A stretch of 64,000 nucleotides of DNA, taken from the NCBI RefSeq assembly GCF_900109745.1, contig NZ_FOAV01000010.1, forward strand, positions 124,001-188,000. The letters run 5' to 3'. Position numbers and translations under genes: made by a program. This DNA comes from Roseateles sp. YR242 (GTDB taxonomy: Bacteria > Pseudomonadota > Gammaproteobacteria > Burkholderiales > Burkholderiaceae_C). Under the pieces are notes generated by a model, which was not told the origin of the DNA, ran no database searches, and saw nothing but the letters and a program-made list of their open reading frames with translations. Positions 8,637-17,851 of the stretch are shown here, piece after piece (the first letter of the stretch is position 1; every line of letters starts with the position of its first letter).

Positions 8637-11623
8637 ACAGCCCGGTGCTCCGCCGTGTGTCTCGTGAGCAGGAGGCCATGCGGCTCGCCATGCAAGCAGA
8701 CCTGGCGCCCGCTCACGCCTATTTGCTGCCGCGCGCGTGGATCGTCCATGGTCCGTTGGCGCTGCCTGAGTTCGGCCGTGCATGGAGAGCCGTCGTGCAA
8801 GAGCATCCACTGCTCACCTCCCGGTTGGTGCTGGTGGATGGGGAGCACTGCGTGGCCGAGACGATCTGCCCCGCCCCGGAATTCCGGATCCTGGATGTGC
8901 CGGAAGGCGGGCAGTGGTCCCCATCCGTTGAGCGGGTGCAGCGGGAAGCTGCCACCGATCCGCTTGACCCGTACCAGGCCCTGAGCCGGATACGCATCTA
9001 CCGCATGGCTTCGCAATGCCATCTGATCTTCATCACACTGCATCATCTGATCGCAGATGCCACGGCGTTCGGGCAACTGGCGACGTCGCTGGCCCGCGCC
9101 TATGCCGCCGAGGTGGCCACATGCAGCCTCCCGTTTGAAGCGGCCGGGGAGGCCGGCACGACGTCCCCGTGGTCGCCCGCCGAGCAGGCGTGGCCGCATG
9201 ACCGGGCGGCCACCACCGTTCTCGACGAAGCGCTCGCTGAACGGCTGGCGGCTTGCGCCCGGTCGCTGGGCGTCAGCAGGTTTTCGGTCCTGGCTACTGC
9301 ATGGCAATTGCATCTCATGACGCAGGTGGGGCACACGCGGGTGCAGGTTCACTATGCCCATCGCATGCCTGGCGCGCCGAAGGATCAGGTGGACTGCGCG
9401 GTGGCACTGCGCACCTTGCAGCCGCAGCTCAATGCCGCGGTGCTTCCCTGGCAGGACTTCTGCCTGCAAACATGGCACCAACTGAGCCAGGCGGCTCAGC
9501 CAGGCGCAGCCGGTACTGCCGCGACAGCGTGGGGCTGGGGCATCAACAAGAACATCCACTTCCACACCCCCATGGCGCTACCGGGTCTGGCCGTGGTGGA
9601 ACTGCAGCGCGTCGTGGTGAACAACCCCATCCAGCGCAATCTGTCCGTCATCACGCTGGACGGGCGCCCGAACCTGCTGCTGGAGAGCAATGTCGGGAGC
9701 GACGATTCGCAGGCGCTTCGGCACATGCTCTCGGGCTACCTTCAGATGTTGGCGCGGATGCTCGCAGCGCAACCACACCAGCGGGTGCGGGAGCTGGTAG
9801 GCCCGCTGTTCTGCCCGCCGCGGAGCGCCTCCAGTGCCGAGATACCCGCGCTGCCCGCATGGACCAGCGGCGGTCTGACCGAGCGCCTGGCTGCACTGGC
9901 GCGCGTGAAGCCCGATGCGATCGCGGTGGAACATGGCGACTGCACGCTGTCCTACCGGGATCTCGACACCCAGACGCAGCGATGCCGCCTGCGGCTGTTG
10001 GCCATGGGCGTCACGGCGGGCGACGTGGTCGCCGCGTCTATGCCCGCAGGCATTGCGCCGGTGGTGCTGTTTCTCGCCCTGCTGTCGATGGAAGCGGTGT
10101 ACGCCCCCATGCCGGCAACCGCATCGAAGGATTATCTGGAGAGCCTGCGCAAGGTCGTCGCGGCCCGCTGGGTGCTGGGGCCTGCCGACCTTGACGATCG
10201 ATCCCCGTTGCCGGATGGATCGACCGCGTCAACGCCGGCGTCGGACCGGCACGCTGGCCAGGTGGCCGCGTACTGCCTGACAACATCAGGTTCCAGCGGT
10301 CAGCCCAAGCCAGTGCTGGTCCCTCAATCGGCGATCGTCAATCTGCTGCAGGACTGGCAGGACCATGTGCAAGGGCCTGCGCTTGGGCAGAGCAAGGGGG
10401 CGGGGGATAGCACGAATGGATGGCGCCATTCCTGGTGGACCGAACCAACCTTCGACGTCAGCATTTGGGAAATGCTGGTGCCGCTCATGTCAGGCGGCAC
10501 GCTGGTCATTGTGCCGGTGGAGCATCGACAGGAAGCGCGCGAATTGCTTGACTGGATGAGTCATGCCCGGATCGATATTGCTTATCTGCCCCCGCATGTC
10601 GTGCGAGACCTGCCGAACGCCTTGACCCCCACGGCATGCCTCCCACGCCTCTTCCTGACGGGCGTGGAGCCGCTGGATGAAGCCTCCGTGGCCGGTGTCC
10701 TGACGGGCCCGCGCCTGGTCAATGGTTATGGCCCGACCGAGGCCACGGTCTATGCGACTCGCTACGCCCAGGACCTGCAGGCCGTCTCGCGCCGCATCGC
10801 TATCGGCGCAGCCATCACCAACACCCAGGTGCGAGTGCTCGATCCACAACTGCGCAACTGCCCCATCGGCGAGCCGGGCATCCTGCATATCAGCGGCCCG
10901 GGCCTGGCGCTGGGATATCCGGGGCGTAGCCGCGCCACGGCGGCCGCCTTCGTGCCCGATCCGTTTGGCCCCCCAGGCTCACGTATGTACGTCACCGGGG
11001 ACGTGGGACGGTACCGGGATGACGGGCAGATCGAATACTTGCGCCGCGCCGATCGCCAGGCCAAGGTCAATGGTGTACGCGTGGAGCCGGACCAGATCGA
11101 AATCGCCGCCCAGTGCCAGGCGGGGGTGACTCAGGCGCGGGCCGTGGTCACTCGAGCGTCCGGCCACGACTGTCTGACGCTGTTCGTGGCCGGGTTGGCG
11201 GAAGCGGGCCTGCCGTCGCTCCAGAAGGTGCTTGAGGGCCGGCTGCCCCCCTACCTCCGACCGCATCAGGTGCTGCGCCTCGCGACCTTCCCCCTCACCG
11301 CCCACGGCAAGGTGGACGACATGGCGTTGCGGTCCATGGCCGAGCAACAGCGCCCGACCATTTCAATGGCAAATCTCCAGGCCGGCCTATCGCATGTCAC
11401 GTCGCAACTTTCGGACACACCCTCGGCCACCATCTGCGCCGAACTGACCCGCCTGGCCAGCCGCCCGGTGAGTGCCGACACCGGGCTCAGCAGCCTGGGA
11501 CTGTCCTCGCTCTCCATCATCACGCTGATCGAACGCTTGAAGACGCAGGGCATTTCGCTTCGGTTCTCACACTTCCATCGTTGCCGTAATGTCAAGGAGT
11601 TGGCGGCATGCAGCCATCGTTGA
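8633..11623 (+). CDS. NRPS module 1: condensation - adenylation - carrier (C-A-PCP)
   Basis: A 996-residue single-module nonribosomal peptide synthetase. The condensation domain covers about residues 5-390, with active-site HHLIADA at 137-143 (HHxxxDG with Gly changed to Ala). The adenylation domain covers about 405-890: TTSGSSGQPKP (A3), FDVSIWE (A4), NGYGPTEA (A5), YVTGDVG (A7), KVNGVRVEP (A8) and AHGKVDD with the A10 lysine. A PCP follows with LGLSSLSI carrying the phosphopantetheine serine. Specificity residues read by hand are D-V-W-Y-F-T-G-V-Y-K, which I cannot assign. The start overlaps the upstream gene by ATGA. Free-standing single modules imply the order of assembly is set by protein docking. 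Confidence 0.92.
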   Translation: MNSPVLRRVSREQEAMRLAMQADLAPAHAYLLPRAWIVHGPLALPEFGRAWRAVVQEHPLLTSRLVLVDGEHCVAETICPAPEFRILDVPEGGQWSPSVERVQREAATDPLDPYQALSRIRIYRMASQCHLIFITLHHLIADATAFGQLATSLARAYAAEVATCSLPFEAAGEAGTTSPWSPAEQAWPHDRAATTVLDEALAERLAACARSLGVSRFSVLATAWQLHLMTQVGHTRVQVHYAHRMPGAPKDQVDCAVALRTLQPQLNAAVLPWQDFCLQTWHQLSQAAQPGAAGTAATAWGWGINKNIHFHTPMALPGLAVVELQRVVVNNPIQRNLSVITLDGRPNLLLESNVGSDDSQALRHMLSGYLQMLARMLAAQPHQRVRELVGPLFCPPRSASSAEIPALPAWTSGGLTERLAALARVKPDAIAVEHGDCTLSYRDLDTQTQRCRLRLLAMGVTAGDVVAASMPAGIAPVVLFLALLSMEAVYAPMPATASKDYLESLRKVVAARWVLGPADLDDRSPLPDGSTASTPASDRHAGQVAAYCLTTSGSSGQPKPVLVPQSAIVNLLQDWQDHVQGPALGQSKGAGDSTNGWRHSWWTEPTFDVSIWEMLVPLMSGGTLVIVPVEHRQEARELLDWMSHARIDIAYLPPHVVRDLPNALTPTACLPRLFLTGVEPLDEASVAGVLTGPRLVNGYGPTEATVYATRYAQDLQAVSRRIAIGAAITNTQVRVLDPQLRNCPIGEPGILHISGPGLALGYPGRSRATAAAFVPDPFGPPGSRMYVTGDVGRYRDDGQIEYLRRADRQAKVNGVRVEPDQIEIAAQCQAGVTQARAVVTRASGHDCLTLFVAGLAEAGLPSLQKVLEGRLPPYLRPHQVLRLATFPLTAHGKVDDMALRSMAEQQRPTISMANLQAGLSHVTSQLSDTPSATICAELTRLASRPVSADTGLSSLGLSSLSIITLIERLKTQGISLRFSHFHRCRNVKELAACSHR

Positions 11624-14238
11624 ACGCCACCGCCGTGAAGCAGGAGGGGGACTGCGCGGTTGGATTGATCGGCCTCGAAGAGGGCACATGGTGCTTCGCC
11701 ACATCGATCCTGCTGCGCGCCTCAGGTTTCCCAGCGGACAGGGTGCTTAGGCTGTCGCCTGACGAAGCACTGCCACGAGCCTGCGATGCCGTGCTGGAGG
11801 CCGAGGCGGCGCTCACGGACGCCCTGGATGCGCTCGACCGGCAGACCGAGTCGCTGCTGGCGCCAGTGCTTCAGGCGGCACGCGCCGGCAAGCTGAGCCG
11901 GGATGCGGCACGCGCGGCGACCCGAGAACACCGCCACGCGGTGGCTCGCCTCAAGGCGGGTGAGACGGTTGTCCTCGGCCATTCCGACCTGCAAGCCATC
12001 GGCGCAGCGGTGGTGAGCGCCCGGGCGCAGCACGTCGCGGCCATGGCCCGGCTGCAACAGGTCGTTGAACAAGACACCGAACGGCTGCGGCAGGTTCTCC
12101 GCGAGACGGTGGACGACCGTATGCAGACAGCCATTCTCTGGCAGAACCCCGAGGCGTTCCGCCACGCCGTCCTGCCTTGGCTGGAGGGCCGCGACAGCTC
12201 ACCCAAGAAATGCCGGGAGCGCGAGCAACTGCTGCTGGCACTGATTCAGCGGTATGCCGTCAAGAACGACACCATCGGCTTCTTCGGTCCGGTGAACTGG
12301 GCTCATCTAGTGCCGACGCCGGAGGGTTCGCCACCGCACGGGCGGGATGTAGAAGGAATCGCCTTGGCGGAGGTGTTCTTCGAGGACTGGGCGATGGTGG
12401 CACTGGTCGCTGAGCTCACGCGGGATGACGACTACCTGCTGCTGAAGACCGCGCGCCGGGCGCCACAGATCGCCTTGCGTGACGGTGCACTGTGCTTTCC
12501 CGGGGGCCACCGCGTGGAGCTGCCGGAACTCGATCAGCGGCTGTGGGAAGGCTGCAACGGGCGCACCCCGGTGGCCTCGTTGATCAATCGCATGCTCCGC
12601 AATCCCTATCTGGCTTGCACCCGGGAACAGGTGGTGCAAAGGCTTTGCACGATGCGAGACAAGCGCTGGCTCCACGTCAGCATGCCCATTCCGACACGTG
12701 AGCCACGTCCAGAGCGCTGGCTGCAGGCCTACCTGGATCGCAACGCCGAAAGGGCGGGCGACTCTTCGCCGCAGGCCCAAGCGCTGATGGCCGCCGTACA
12801 GCCGCTGGTGCTCGCCAGGGACCGCCTCGCGCAGGCTCGTGAAGCCCAGGAACTCATGCGGGCACAGTCCGCCATGGGCGAGATCTTCCAGGCACTTGGC
12901 GGGCAGCAATCCACACGGCTGGCGGGGAGCCATTACGCAGGCCGCACCCTCGCCTATCAGGACTGTCTCTCGTCGAGGGATGTGGCGATCTCTCTGCCTG
13001 AGCATCGAACGGTCTTCCAGTCCCTGGACCTTGTCATGCAGTGTGCCGGATGGTTTATCGACGAGATCTGGGCATTGGTCAGTAAGCGGCTCCAGGACCG
13101 CCATGCCCAACTGGCACCTGGGGGGCTGCGCGTCAACTTGGCGGACTATTGGCCGCAGGTGGAGTCGCTGTTCTTCGGCGATGAGCTAGATCTGAGCCCG
13201 CTGCAGCAGCGTCTGCAACAAGCGCTTTCCGATTGTCTGGACGTCGCCCCTGCAGCTGGCGGCGCACTTCCGATCGCAGAGGTGGGACGACGGGTGCAGC
13301 AACGATTTTCGACACCTGGCGCCTGGGCAGGCCCCACTGGCATGGTGTGCCCCGACCTGTTGCTGGCCTCGCTGCCGGCGGTCGATGGCCACCGGCGTGA
13401 CGACTACGCCGCCGTGCTGGGAGAGATCCACATCGGCGGCCTGACCCTGTGCACCAACGGCTTTTCCAGCCTCACCCGCCACGGTGAGGCCCTGGCCCGC
13501 CTGAGGGACGACCTGACTGGACAGCGCCGTGTAGCCTCGGTGCTGAACGGTATCGACGGAGGCCGGCCGATCCGCACGCAGTGGCGCGAATCCCCGGGCA
13601 CGACGGAAATCCTGTTTTCCTTTGGTGCCATACCGGATGACGGAAACCCGCATCACGCTATCGCGGATCTCTGGATCGGTCCCGCAAAGGACGGCGGCGA
13701 GGCGCTGGAGATCACGAACACCGCCGATTCCGAGCGATTCTCCCTGGCGGAAATCTTCGGCGACTTCCTCTTTGCACGCATCGCCAACGCGTTCAAGCTC
13801 GGCACGGAGGAAGCACATCAGCCTCGTGTCACGGTGGGCCCCCTGGTCTGGATCCGCGAGAGCTGGCGTCTACCCGCCGCACGCATGAGCGACATCGCCG
13901 AGGCCAGCAGCGCGCGGGCCATTGTGGAGCTCACGCGCCTCCGCCGTGATCTTGGGTTGCCGCAACGTGTCTTCCTCAAGCTTAAAAACGAGCCCAAGCC
14001 CGTGTTCATGGACTTGGTCAGCCCGCCCTTCATTGCACTGCTCCAGTCGATGCTGCGTCGCCAACTCAGGGCGGACCCGCAGGCAATGCTGGTCTTCTCC
14101 GAAGTACTGCCCGACATGGACCGGCTGTGGCTGTCCGATCGGAACACGGGCCAGGTCTACACCAGCGAGCTTCGTCTGGCCGCCTTCGCGCGCCGACATC
14201 TGCCGCCACAGGCCTCACGTGACCTGATTCGTTGCTGA
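11608..14238 (+). CDS. LanB-like lantibiotic dehydratase / PEARL-family protein
   Basis: An 876-residue protein of the lantibiotic dehydratase N-terminal family. The key segment is YAVKNDTIGFFGPVNW (about 216-231), corresponding to the R..TPFGLF region of classical LanB proteins. The C-terminal RVFLKLKNEPKPVFMDLVSP resembles the conserved KP(V/I)Y.D region of the glutamylation domain. No SpaB_C elimination domain is apparent, as in short LanBs. Classical LanBs use glutamyl-tRNA; the short PEARL members ligate amino acids from aminoacyl-tRNA to a peptide C terminus. No precursor peptide gene is visible nearby. AAGGAG lies 8 bases before the ATG, and the start overlaps the NRPS end by 16 bases. 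Confidence 0.8.
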   Translation: MQPSLNATAVKQEGDCAVGLIGLEEGTWCFATSILLRASGFPADRVLRLSPDEALPRACDAVLEAEAALTDALDALDRQTESLLAPVLQAARAGKLSRDAARAATREHRHAVARLKAGETVVLGHSDLQAIGAAVVSARAQHVAAMARLQQVVEQDTERLRQVLRETVDDRMQTAILWQNPEAFRHAVLPWLEGRDSSPKKCREREQLLLALIQRYAVKNDTIGFFGPVNWAHLVPTPEGSPPHGRDVEGIALAEVFFEDWAMVALVAELTRDDDYLLLKTARRAPQIALRDGALCFPGGHRVELPELDQRLWEGCNGRTPVASLINRMLRNPYLACTREQVVQRLCTMRDKRWLHVSMPIPTREPRPERWLQAYLDRNAERAGDSSPQAQALMAAVQPLVLARDRLAQAREAQELMRAQSAMGEIFQALGGQQSTRLAGSHYAGRTLAYQDCLSSRDVAISLPEHRTVFQSLDLVMQCAGWFIDEIWALVSKRLQDRHAQLAPGGLRVNLADYWPQVESLFFGDELDLSPLQQRLQQALSDCLDVAPAAGGALPIAEVGRRVQQRFSTPGAWAGPTGMVCPDLLLASLPAVDGHRRDDYAAVLGEIHIGGLTLCTNGFSSLTRHGEALARLRDDLTGQRRVASVLNGIDGGRPIRTQWRESPGTTEILFSFGAIPDDGNPHHAIADLWIGPAKDGGEALEITNTADSERFSLAEIFGDFLFARIANAFKLGTEEAHQPRVTVGPLVWIRESWRLPAARMSDIAEASSARAIVELTRLRRDLGLPQRVFLKLKNEPKPVFMDLVSPPFIALLQSMLRRQLRADPQAMLVFSEVLPDMDRLWLSDRNTGQVYTSELRLAAFARRHLPPQASRDLIRC

Positions 14239-14245
14239 CCGACCC

Positions 14246-15505
14246 ATGAAACATCCACGCATTCCCACGATGCAACTTCCACACTACCTGCACCTGCGCG
14301 GAATTCTGGGCATACCGAATGCGACGCTTGCCTTCATGCTGACTGTCGCCCAGTTCAAGGCGGCGGCCCACTTCCCGGCCTTTGTCGGCGCGTTTCTCTT
14401 GGCCACCGTTCCCGCACTGGTGTTGATGGTGCTGGTGGGCCGGCAGCTGGATCGCTTCGACAAACGTCATGCGCTGGTGCTCATGGAATTGCTGCCCATT
14501 CCGATGTTCTTGCTGATCCTGACGCAGGGGCAGGCCAATGGTCTCTGGACCATCTCCCTGCAGATGGCGGTACTCAACATCAGCGGCACCTTCCGCTGGC
14601 TGAGCACCTCCTCGGGAATGGCCCACTGGACCGCGCATGCCTCGCTGCCCCGCTGCAATGCCATCCAGGAATTCTGGCGAACCTTCACCACCGTCATTGG
14701 CACGCTGATCGGAGGAACCCTGATCGGCGTCGTGCCAGGGAGCACAACGTTGCTTCTGATGATGGGCGTCTGCCTGTCCGTCAGTCTGTGCATGGCAGGG
14801 CTCCCACTGCTACTGAGCAGCGGCGCGACGCCAGATGGCCGGCGGCCAATGCCGTTGAACCGCACCGGCGCGGCCCGATTCATTTTCCGCGATCCGCAGC
14901 TGCGCACACTGACGCTGTTCTTCGTGTTCTTCAATGTTGCACTCGGCGCGAGCGCCGTACTGCTGACGCCCTACCTGCTGAACACGTTGGGCCCCGGGCA
15001 CTACGCGTTCTATCTTGCCGCCCAAGCCTTGGGTGCGGCAGCAGCGGTACCGGTCTTCAGAATGCCGGCGTTCAAGCATCGTCCCGAGCGTGTGGTGTTC
15101 GGAGGAAGCGCCGCCTATGCCCTGGGCCTGATGCTGATGGGAACCCAGGTCCACGAAACCACGCTCCTGTCCGTCGGCGCCGTGCTGGGGCTGCTGGGCG
15201 CCTGCATCCCGGCGGCCTCCAACACCTTGTGGCAGCGCCGGACGCCGCAAGGTGACCAGGCCGCCGTGTTCTCCGTGCGCCTTGCATTGTCGCTGGCTCC
15301 CGTGCCAGTGGCAGCCCTGGTCGCCGCCGGGCTGTTGCAGACCGTGACCGGCGCGGCAGCCTCCGCCCCCCTGTCGTCCTTGTCGCAACAGATCGGCCTC
15401 GCCATCGCATGCATCGGCCTAGGCGCCATTCCTGTCTGTTTGCTCTTTGCTGCTGCATCCACGCCACCCCAGGCACATGCGGGTCAACACCAAACCAACC
15501 ATTGA
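14246..15505 (+). CDS. MFS exporter
   Basis: A 419-residue major facilitator superfamily protein with about 12 hydrophobic segments and the loop 2-3 motif GRQLDRFDKRHAL. It resembles the antibiotic/siderophore exporter branch (EntS-like). Its place inside the cluster, 7 bases after the LanB-like gene, suggests export of the product across the inner membrane and possibly part of self-resistance. The start at 14246 (MKHPRIPTMQ) is followed by a second ATG at 14270 that could also be used. Confidence 0.85.
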   Translation: MKHPRIPTMQLPHYLHLRGILGIPNATLAFMLTVAQFKAAAHFPAFVGAFLLATVPALVLMVLVGRQLDRFDKRHALVLMELLPIPMFLLILTQGQANGLWTISLQMAVLNISGTFRWLSTSSGMAHWTAHASLPRCNAIQEFWRTFTTVIGTLIGGTLIGVVPGSTTLLLMMGVCLSVSLCMAGLPLLLSSGATPDGRRPMPLNRTGAARFIFRDPQLRTLTLFFVFFNVALGASAVLLTPYLLNTLGPGHYAFYLAAQALGAAAAVPVFRMPAFKHRPERVVFGGSAAYALGLMLMGTQVHETTLLSVGAVLGLLGACIPAASNTLWQRRTPQGDQAAVFSVRLALSLAPVPVAALVAAGLLQTVTGAAASAPLSSLSQQIGLAIACIGLGAIPVCLLFAAASTPPQAHAGQHQTNH

Positions 15506-15518
15506 AGAGGGTATCGAT

Positions 15519-16667
15519 ATGTCCGCCATCCTGTCGCCCAGCGAAGACCTCGTCGGCCGCATCGAGCACAGCATCGCCGAGGAGTTCCCGTCGCACCCGT
15601 TCGAAGCCACCTTTGGGCAGGCCCAGCTGCTGAGGCTGCTGCGCGGCTTTGCCGGTATGTCGGAGGCCTTTCCATACGTGATGGCGCGTGCCTATTCCAG
15701 CCATGTTCTTGACGCCATCGCCGGGCATCAGCCTCTTGGCGCTGAGGCCGCCATCACGGCAGCGGTGGGAAGCTTCCTGTGCTGGGACGAGATGGGCGGC
15801 CATTCCCTGAGCCTTCGGGAGGGCAACGAAGGCTTGCCAAAAATCATCGAGACCCACAGGCGCACGCATTCAAGCCTGCTCCTGGCCGACCTGCATCGGC
15901 TCAGCGGCGAGACGATCAAGCCCGAATATTCACCCGCCACGCTCAAGTACCTTGCCGCCCTCGAGGCCGGGCTTGGCAGCCCGGACCCCGTCATGCGCTG
16001 CGCACACATGGTGGCGTTCGAATTCCATGCCGAACGCATCATCAGCGCGTTATGGAAGGCGGTGGGGGCTGTCTTCGACGTCGATCCCGACGACTTGCTG
16101 TATTTCCACATCCATGTCGGTGGAGACGATCCCGCCGAGAAATACCACATGGAGATGACGGCCAGGATGATCGACAAACTGGTGCCGCAGCACCAGTTGG
16201 TGCGCTTCAATGACATGGTCCGGCAAGCGTATGCGCTCAACGTGGAATGGTCCGCGGCCGTGGCCAGCACTCAAGGCGAACGCTGGATGGATGGCCAATG
16301 CCACTGCGGCGCATTGCGCTTCCGGGCGCTGATCCACGACAACGCCACGGCCTACCGGTGCAATTGCTCCATCTGCAAGGTCAACGGGTTCATCCACCTT
16401 CGTGTGCCGGAGCCGGAGTTCCAGCTGCTCAAGGGCGACGATGAGATCACGGAGTACCGTTTCAATACGATGACTGCGCGTCACATGTTCTGTCGGGTGT
16501 GTGGGGTCAAGCCGTTCTACCGCCCGAGGTCGAATCCGACCGAGTTCACCGTCAACATGAACTGCCTGACAGGTGATCTCGACGCCAGCATCCAAGTGCG
16601 GGACTTCGATGGCGTCCACTGGGAGGCCAGCATCGGCCTGCACGCGGACCTCACCGATCCGAAGTGA
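15519..16667 (+). CDS. Heme-oxygenase-like diiron (HDO) domain fused to GFA/CENP-V zinc domain
   Basis: A 382-residue two-domain protein; ATG 15519 is chosen because GAAGAGG lies just upstream. Residues 1-245 match the iron-containing redox enzyme (HDO) superfamily: E91 and H95 in WDEMGGHS, FEFHAER at 168-173, and FHIHVGGDDPAEKYH (196-210) supply plausible Glu/His/Asp iron ligands. Residues 258-350 form a GFA/CENP-V-type zinc domain: C261-x-C263, C281-x-C283-x2-C286 and C325-x2-C328. HDO enzymes such as UndA, BesC and SznF oxidise or cleave amino-acid-derived substrates, and BesC releases formaldehyde. GFA domains are linked to glutathione and formaldehyde chemistry. The fusion may couple the two, which is inference. 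Confidence 0.82.
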   Translation: MSAILSPSEDLVGRIEHSIAEEFPSHPFEATFGQAQLLRLLRGFAGMSEAFPYVMARAYSSHVLDAIAGHQPLGAEAAITAAVGSFLCWDEMGGHSLSLREGNEGLPKIIETHRRTHSSLLLADLHRLSGETIKPEYSPATLKYLAALEAGLGSPDPVMRCAHMVAFEFHAERIISALWKAVGAVFDVDPDDLLYFHIHVGGDDPAEKYHMEMTARMIDKLVPQHQLVRFNDMVRQAYALNVEWSAAVASTQGERWMDGQCHCGALRFRALIHDNATAYRCNCSICKVNGFIHLRVPEPEFQLLKGDDEITEYRFNTMTARHMFCRVCGVKPFYRPRSNPTEFTVNMNCLTGDLDASIQVRDFDGVHWEASIGLHADLTDPK

Positions 16668-17845
16668 GCACAGCCATGGCAGGCCCTCTTGAACCCCACC
16701 GCACGGTCAGCGGTGATGCCGTGGAACGGCTGCTGGACCTCTGCTTGAGCAGCGGTGGGAGCGACCTGGGCGGCCTGATCGATCGGTTGCGCCGTACCAC
16801 CGCAGGCAGCCAGCATCCCCACCACATCGCGGACGGATTGCGCCAGGGCGTGGCGTTGCTGAAGGAGCGTTCGTTCTCGGCCGAGGGATCCTGGCAGTTG
16901 CCCATCTCCAAGAAGGCGTTCCGTCGCTTGGTGAAGGAGGCTTTGTCCACACCCACCTTCAGCACTGCGTCCGGTTCGCAGGAGGCTGCCCGCCCGACAT
17001 CCGCGACACCGTCCGGCCTCGAACAGGATCTCCTTGCATGGTTGCCGGCCGGAGACGGAGCCGCCCTTGCTGCTCAGGCCAGCGCTGCCGCGACATGGAT
17101 CCGGTCACGCCAAACCGGACCTGATCCACTACGGCTGGCCTTCTTTGTCTGCCCGCCGATGGACTATCGGCAACTCTGGGGTCCGGCACCCGAGAGCTTC
17201 GTTCTCACCAGCGTGGAGACTGCCCTGCTGCGCCGCCACATGCGCCGTTTGCAGGACCTTCTCGCGGTGCTGGTGCGCGCTGGCGCGAAGGTGTCGTTGC
17301 TGGCCCTCGTTGGCGATACCGACGAGCGGGACTACCTCTGGCGACGCACCGGCGCACCGGTGGTACTGCGGCACGACGTCATCGCGCAACGCCGCGAGCT
17401 GTTCCGCGCGGCGCTGTACGAATTCCTGGAGGCGCGCATGGCTACAGCGGGCCTCGGCGCCTCTGTCGACATCGAGGTTCGCAACCTGTCGGCACTGATG
17501 CCCGATACGGATCCCGGCGCAGCCGATAACGACCTCCGGCAAGCATTGCGTGATGGTCTCCAGGAGGCAGAACTGGCACAGGAGATGGCCTTCATGAGGT
17601 CGCTATGGCGAGGAGACGACGCGTACTACCACGGGCTGCCGTGCCCGTCGGAGCCAGTGCTGCTTGAGGCTGTTCGCGACAAGTTCATCACTTACGCCCT
17701 GCAGGGGCGGCGGTTGCTCGACCTGGAGCCGCTGCTGCTGATTCAGACGGAACGCCCCCCGCAACTGCGCATGAACATGCTCAATGCGGCGCGGATTCAC
17801 GAAGCCCAGGCGCCGCTGCTGGCCCTCCAGTTCTATCCGCAATGA
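16664..17845 (+). CDS. Unrecognised protein, 393 aa
   Basis: I do not recognise this protein. It starts with GTG at 16664 (GTGA overlap with the previous stop) or with ATG at 16676. After a variable N-terminal 150 residues comes a region that looks like a Rossmann-type alpha/beta fold: LRLAFFVCPPMDYRQLW, then a long helix (ETALLRRHMRRLQDLLAVLV), then AKVSLLALVGDTDERDY and an Arg-rich helix (IAQRRELFRAALYEFL). The C terminus has YALQGRRLLDLEPLLLIQTE. No metal-binding or signal sequences are seen. It is tightly coupled to the HDO-GFA and ATP-grasp genes, so a role with one of them is likely. A distant relation to tRNA-dependent peptide synthases is only a guess from the fold-like pattern. Confidence 0.6.
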   Translation: MSTAMAGPLEPHRTVSGDAVERLLDLCLSSGGSDLGGLIDRLRRTTAGSQHPHHIADGLRQGVALLKERSFSAEGSWQLPISKKAFRRLVKEALSTPTFSTASGSQEAARPTSATPSGLEQDLLAWLPAGDGAALAAQASAAATWIRSRQTGPDPLRLAFFVCPPMDYRQLWGPAPESFVLTSVETALLRRHMRRLQDLLAVLVRAGAKVSLLALVGDTDERDYLWRRTGAPVVLRHDVIAQRRELFRAALYEFLEARMATAGLGASVDIEVRNLSALMPDTDPGAADNDLRQALRDGLQEAELAQEMAFMRSLWRGDDAYYHGLPCPSEPVLLEAVRDKFITYALQGRRLLDLEPLLLIQTERPPQLRMNMLNAARIHEAQAPLLALQFYPQ

Positions 17846-17851
17846 ATTGTC

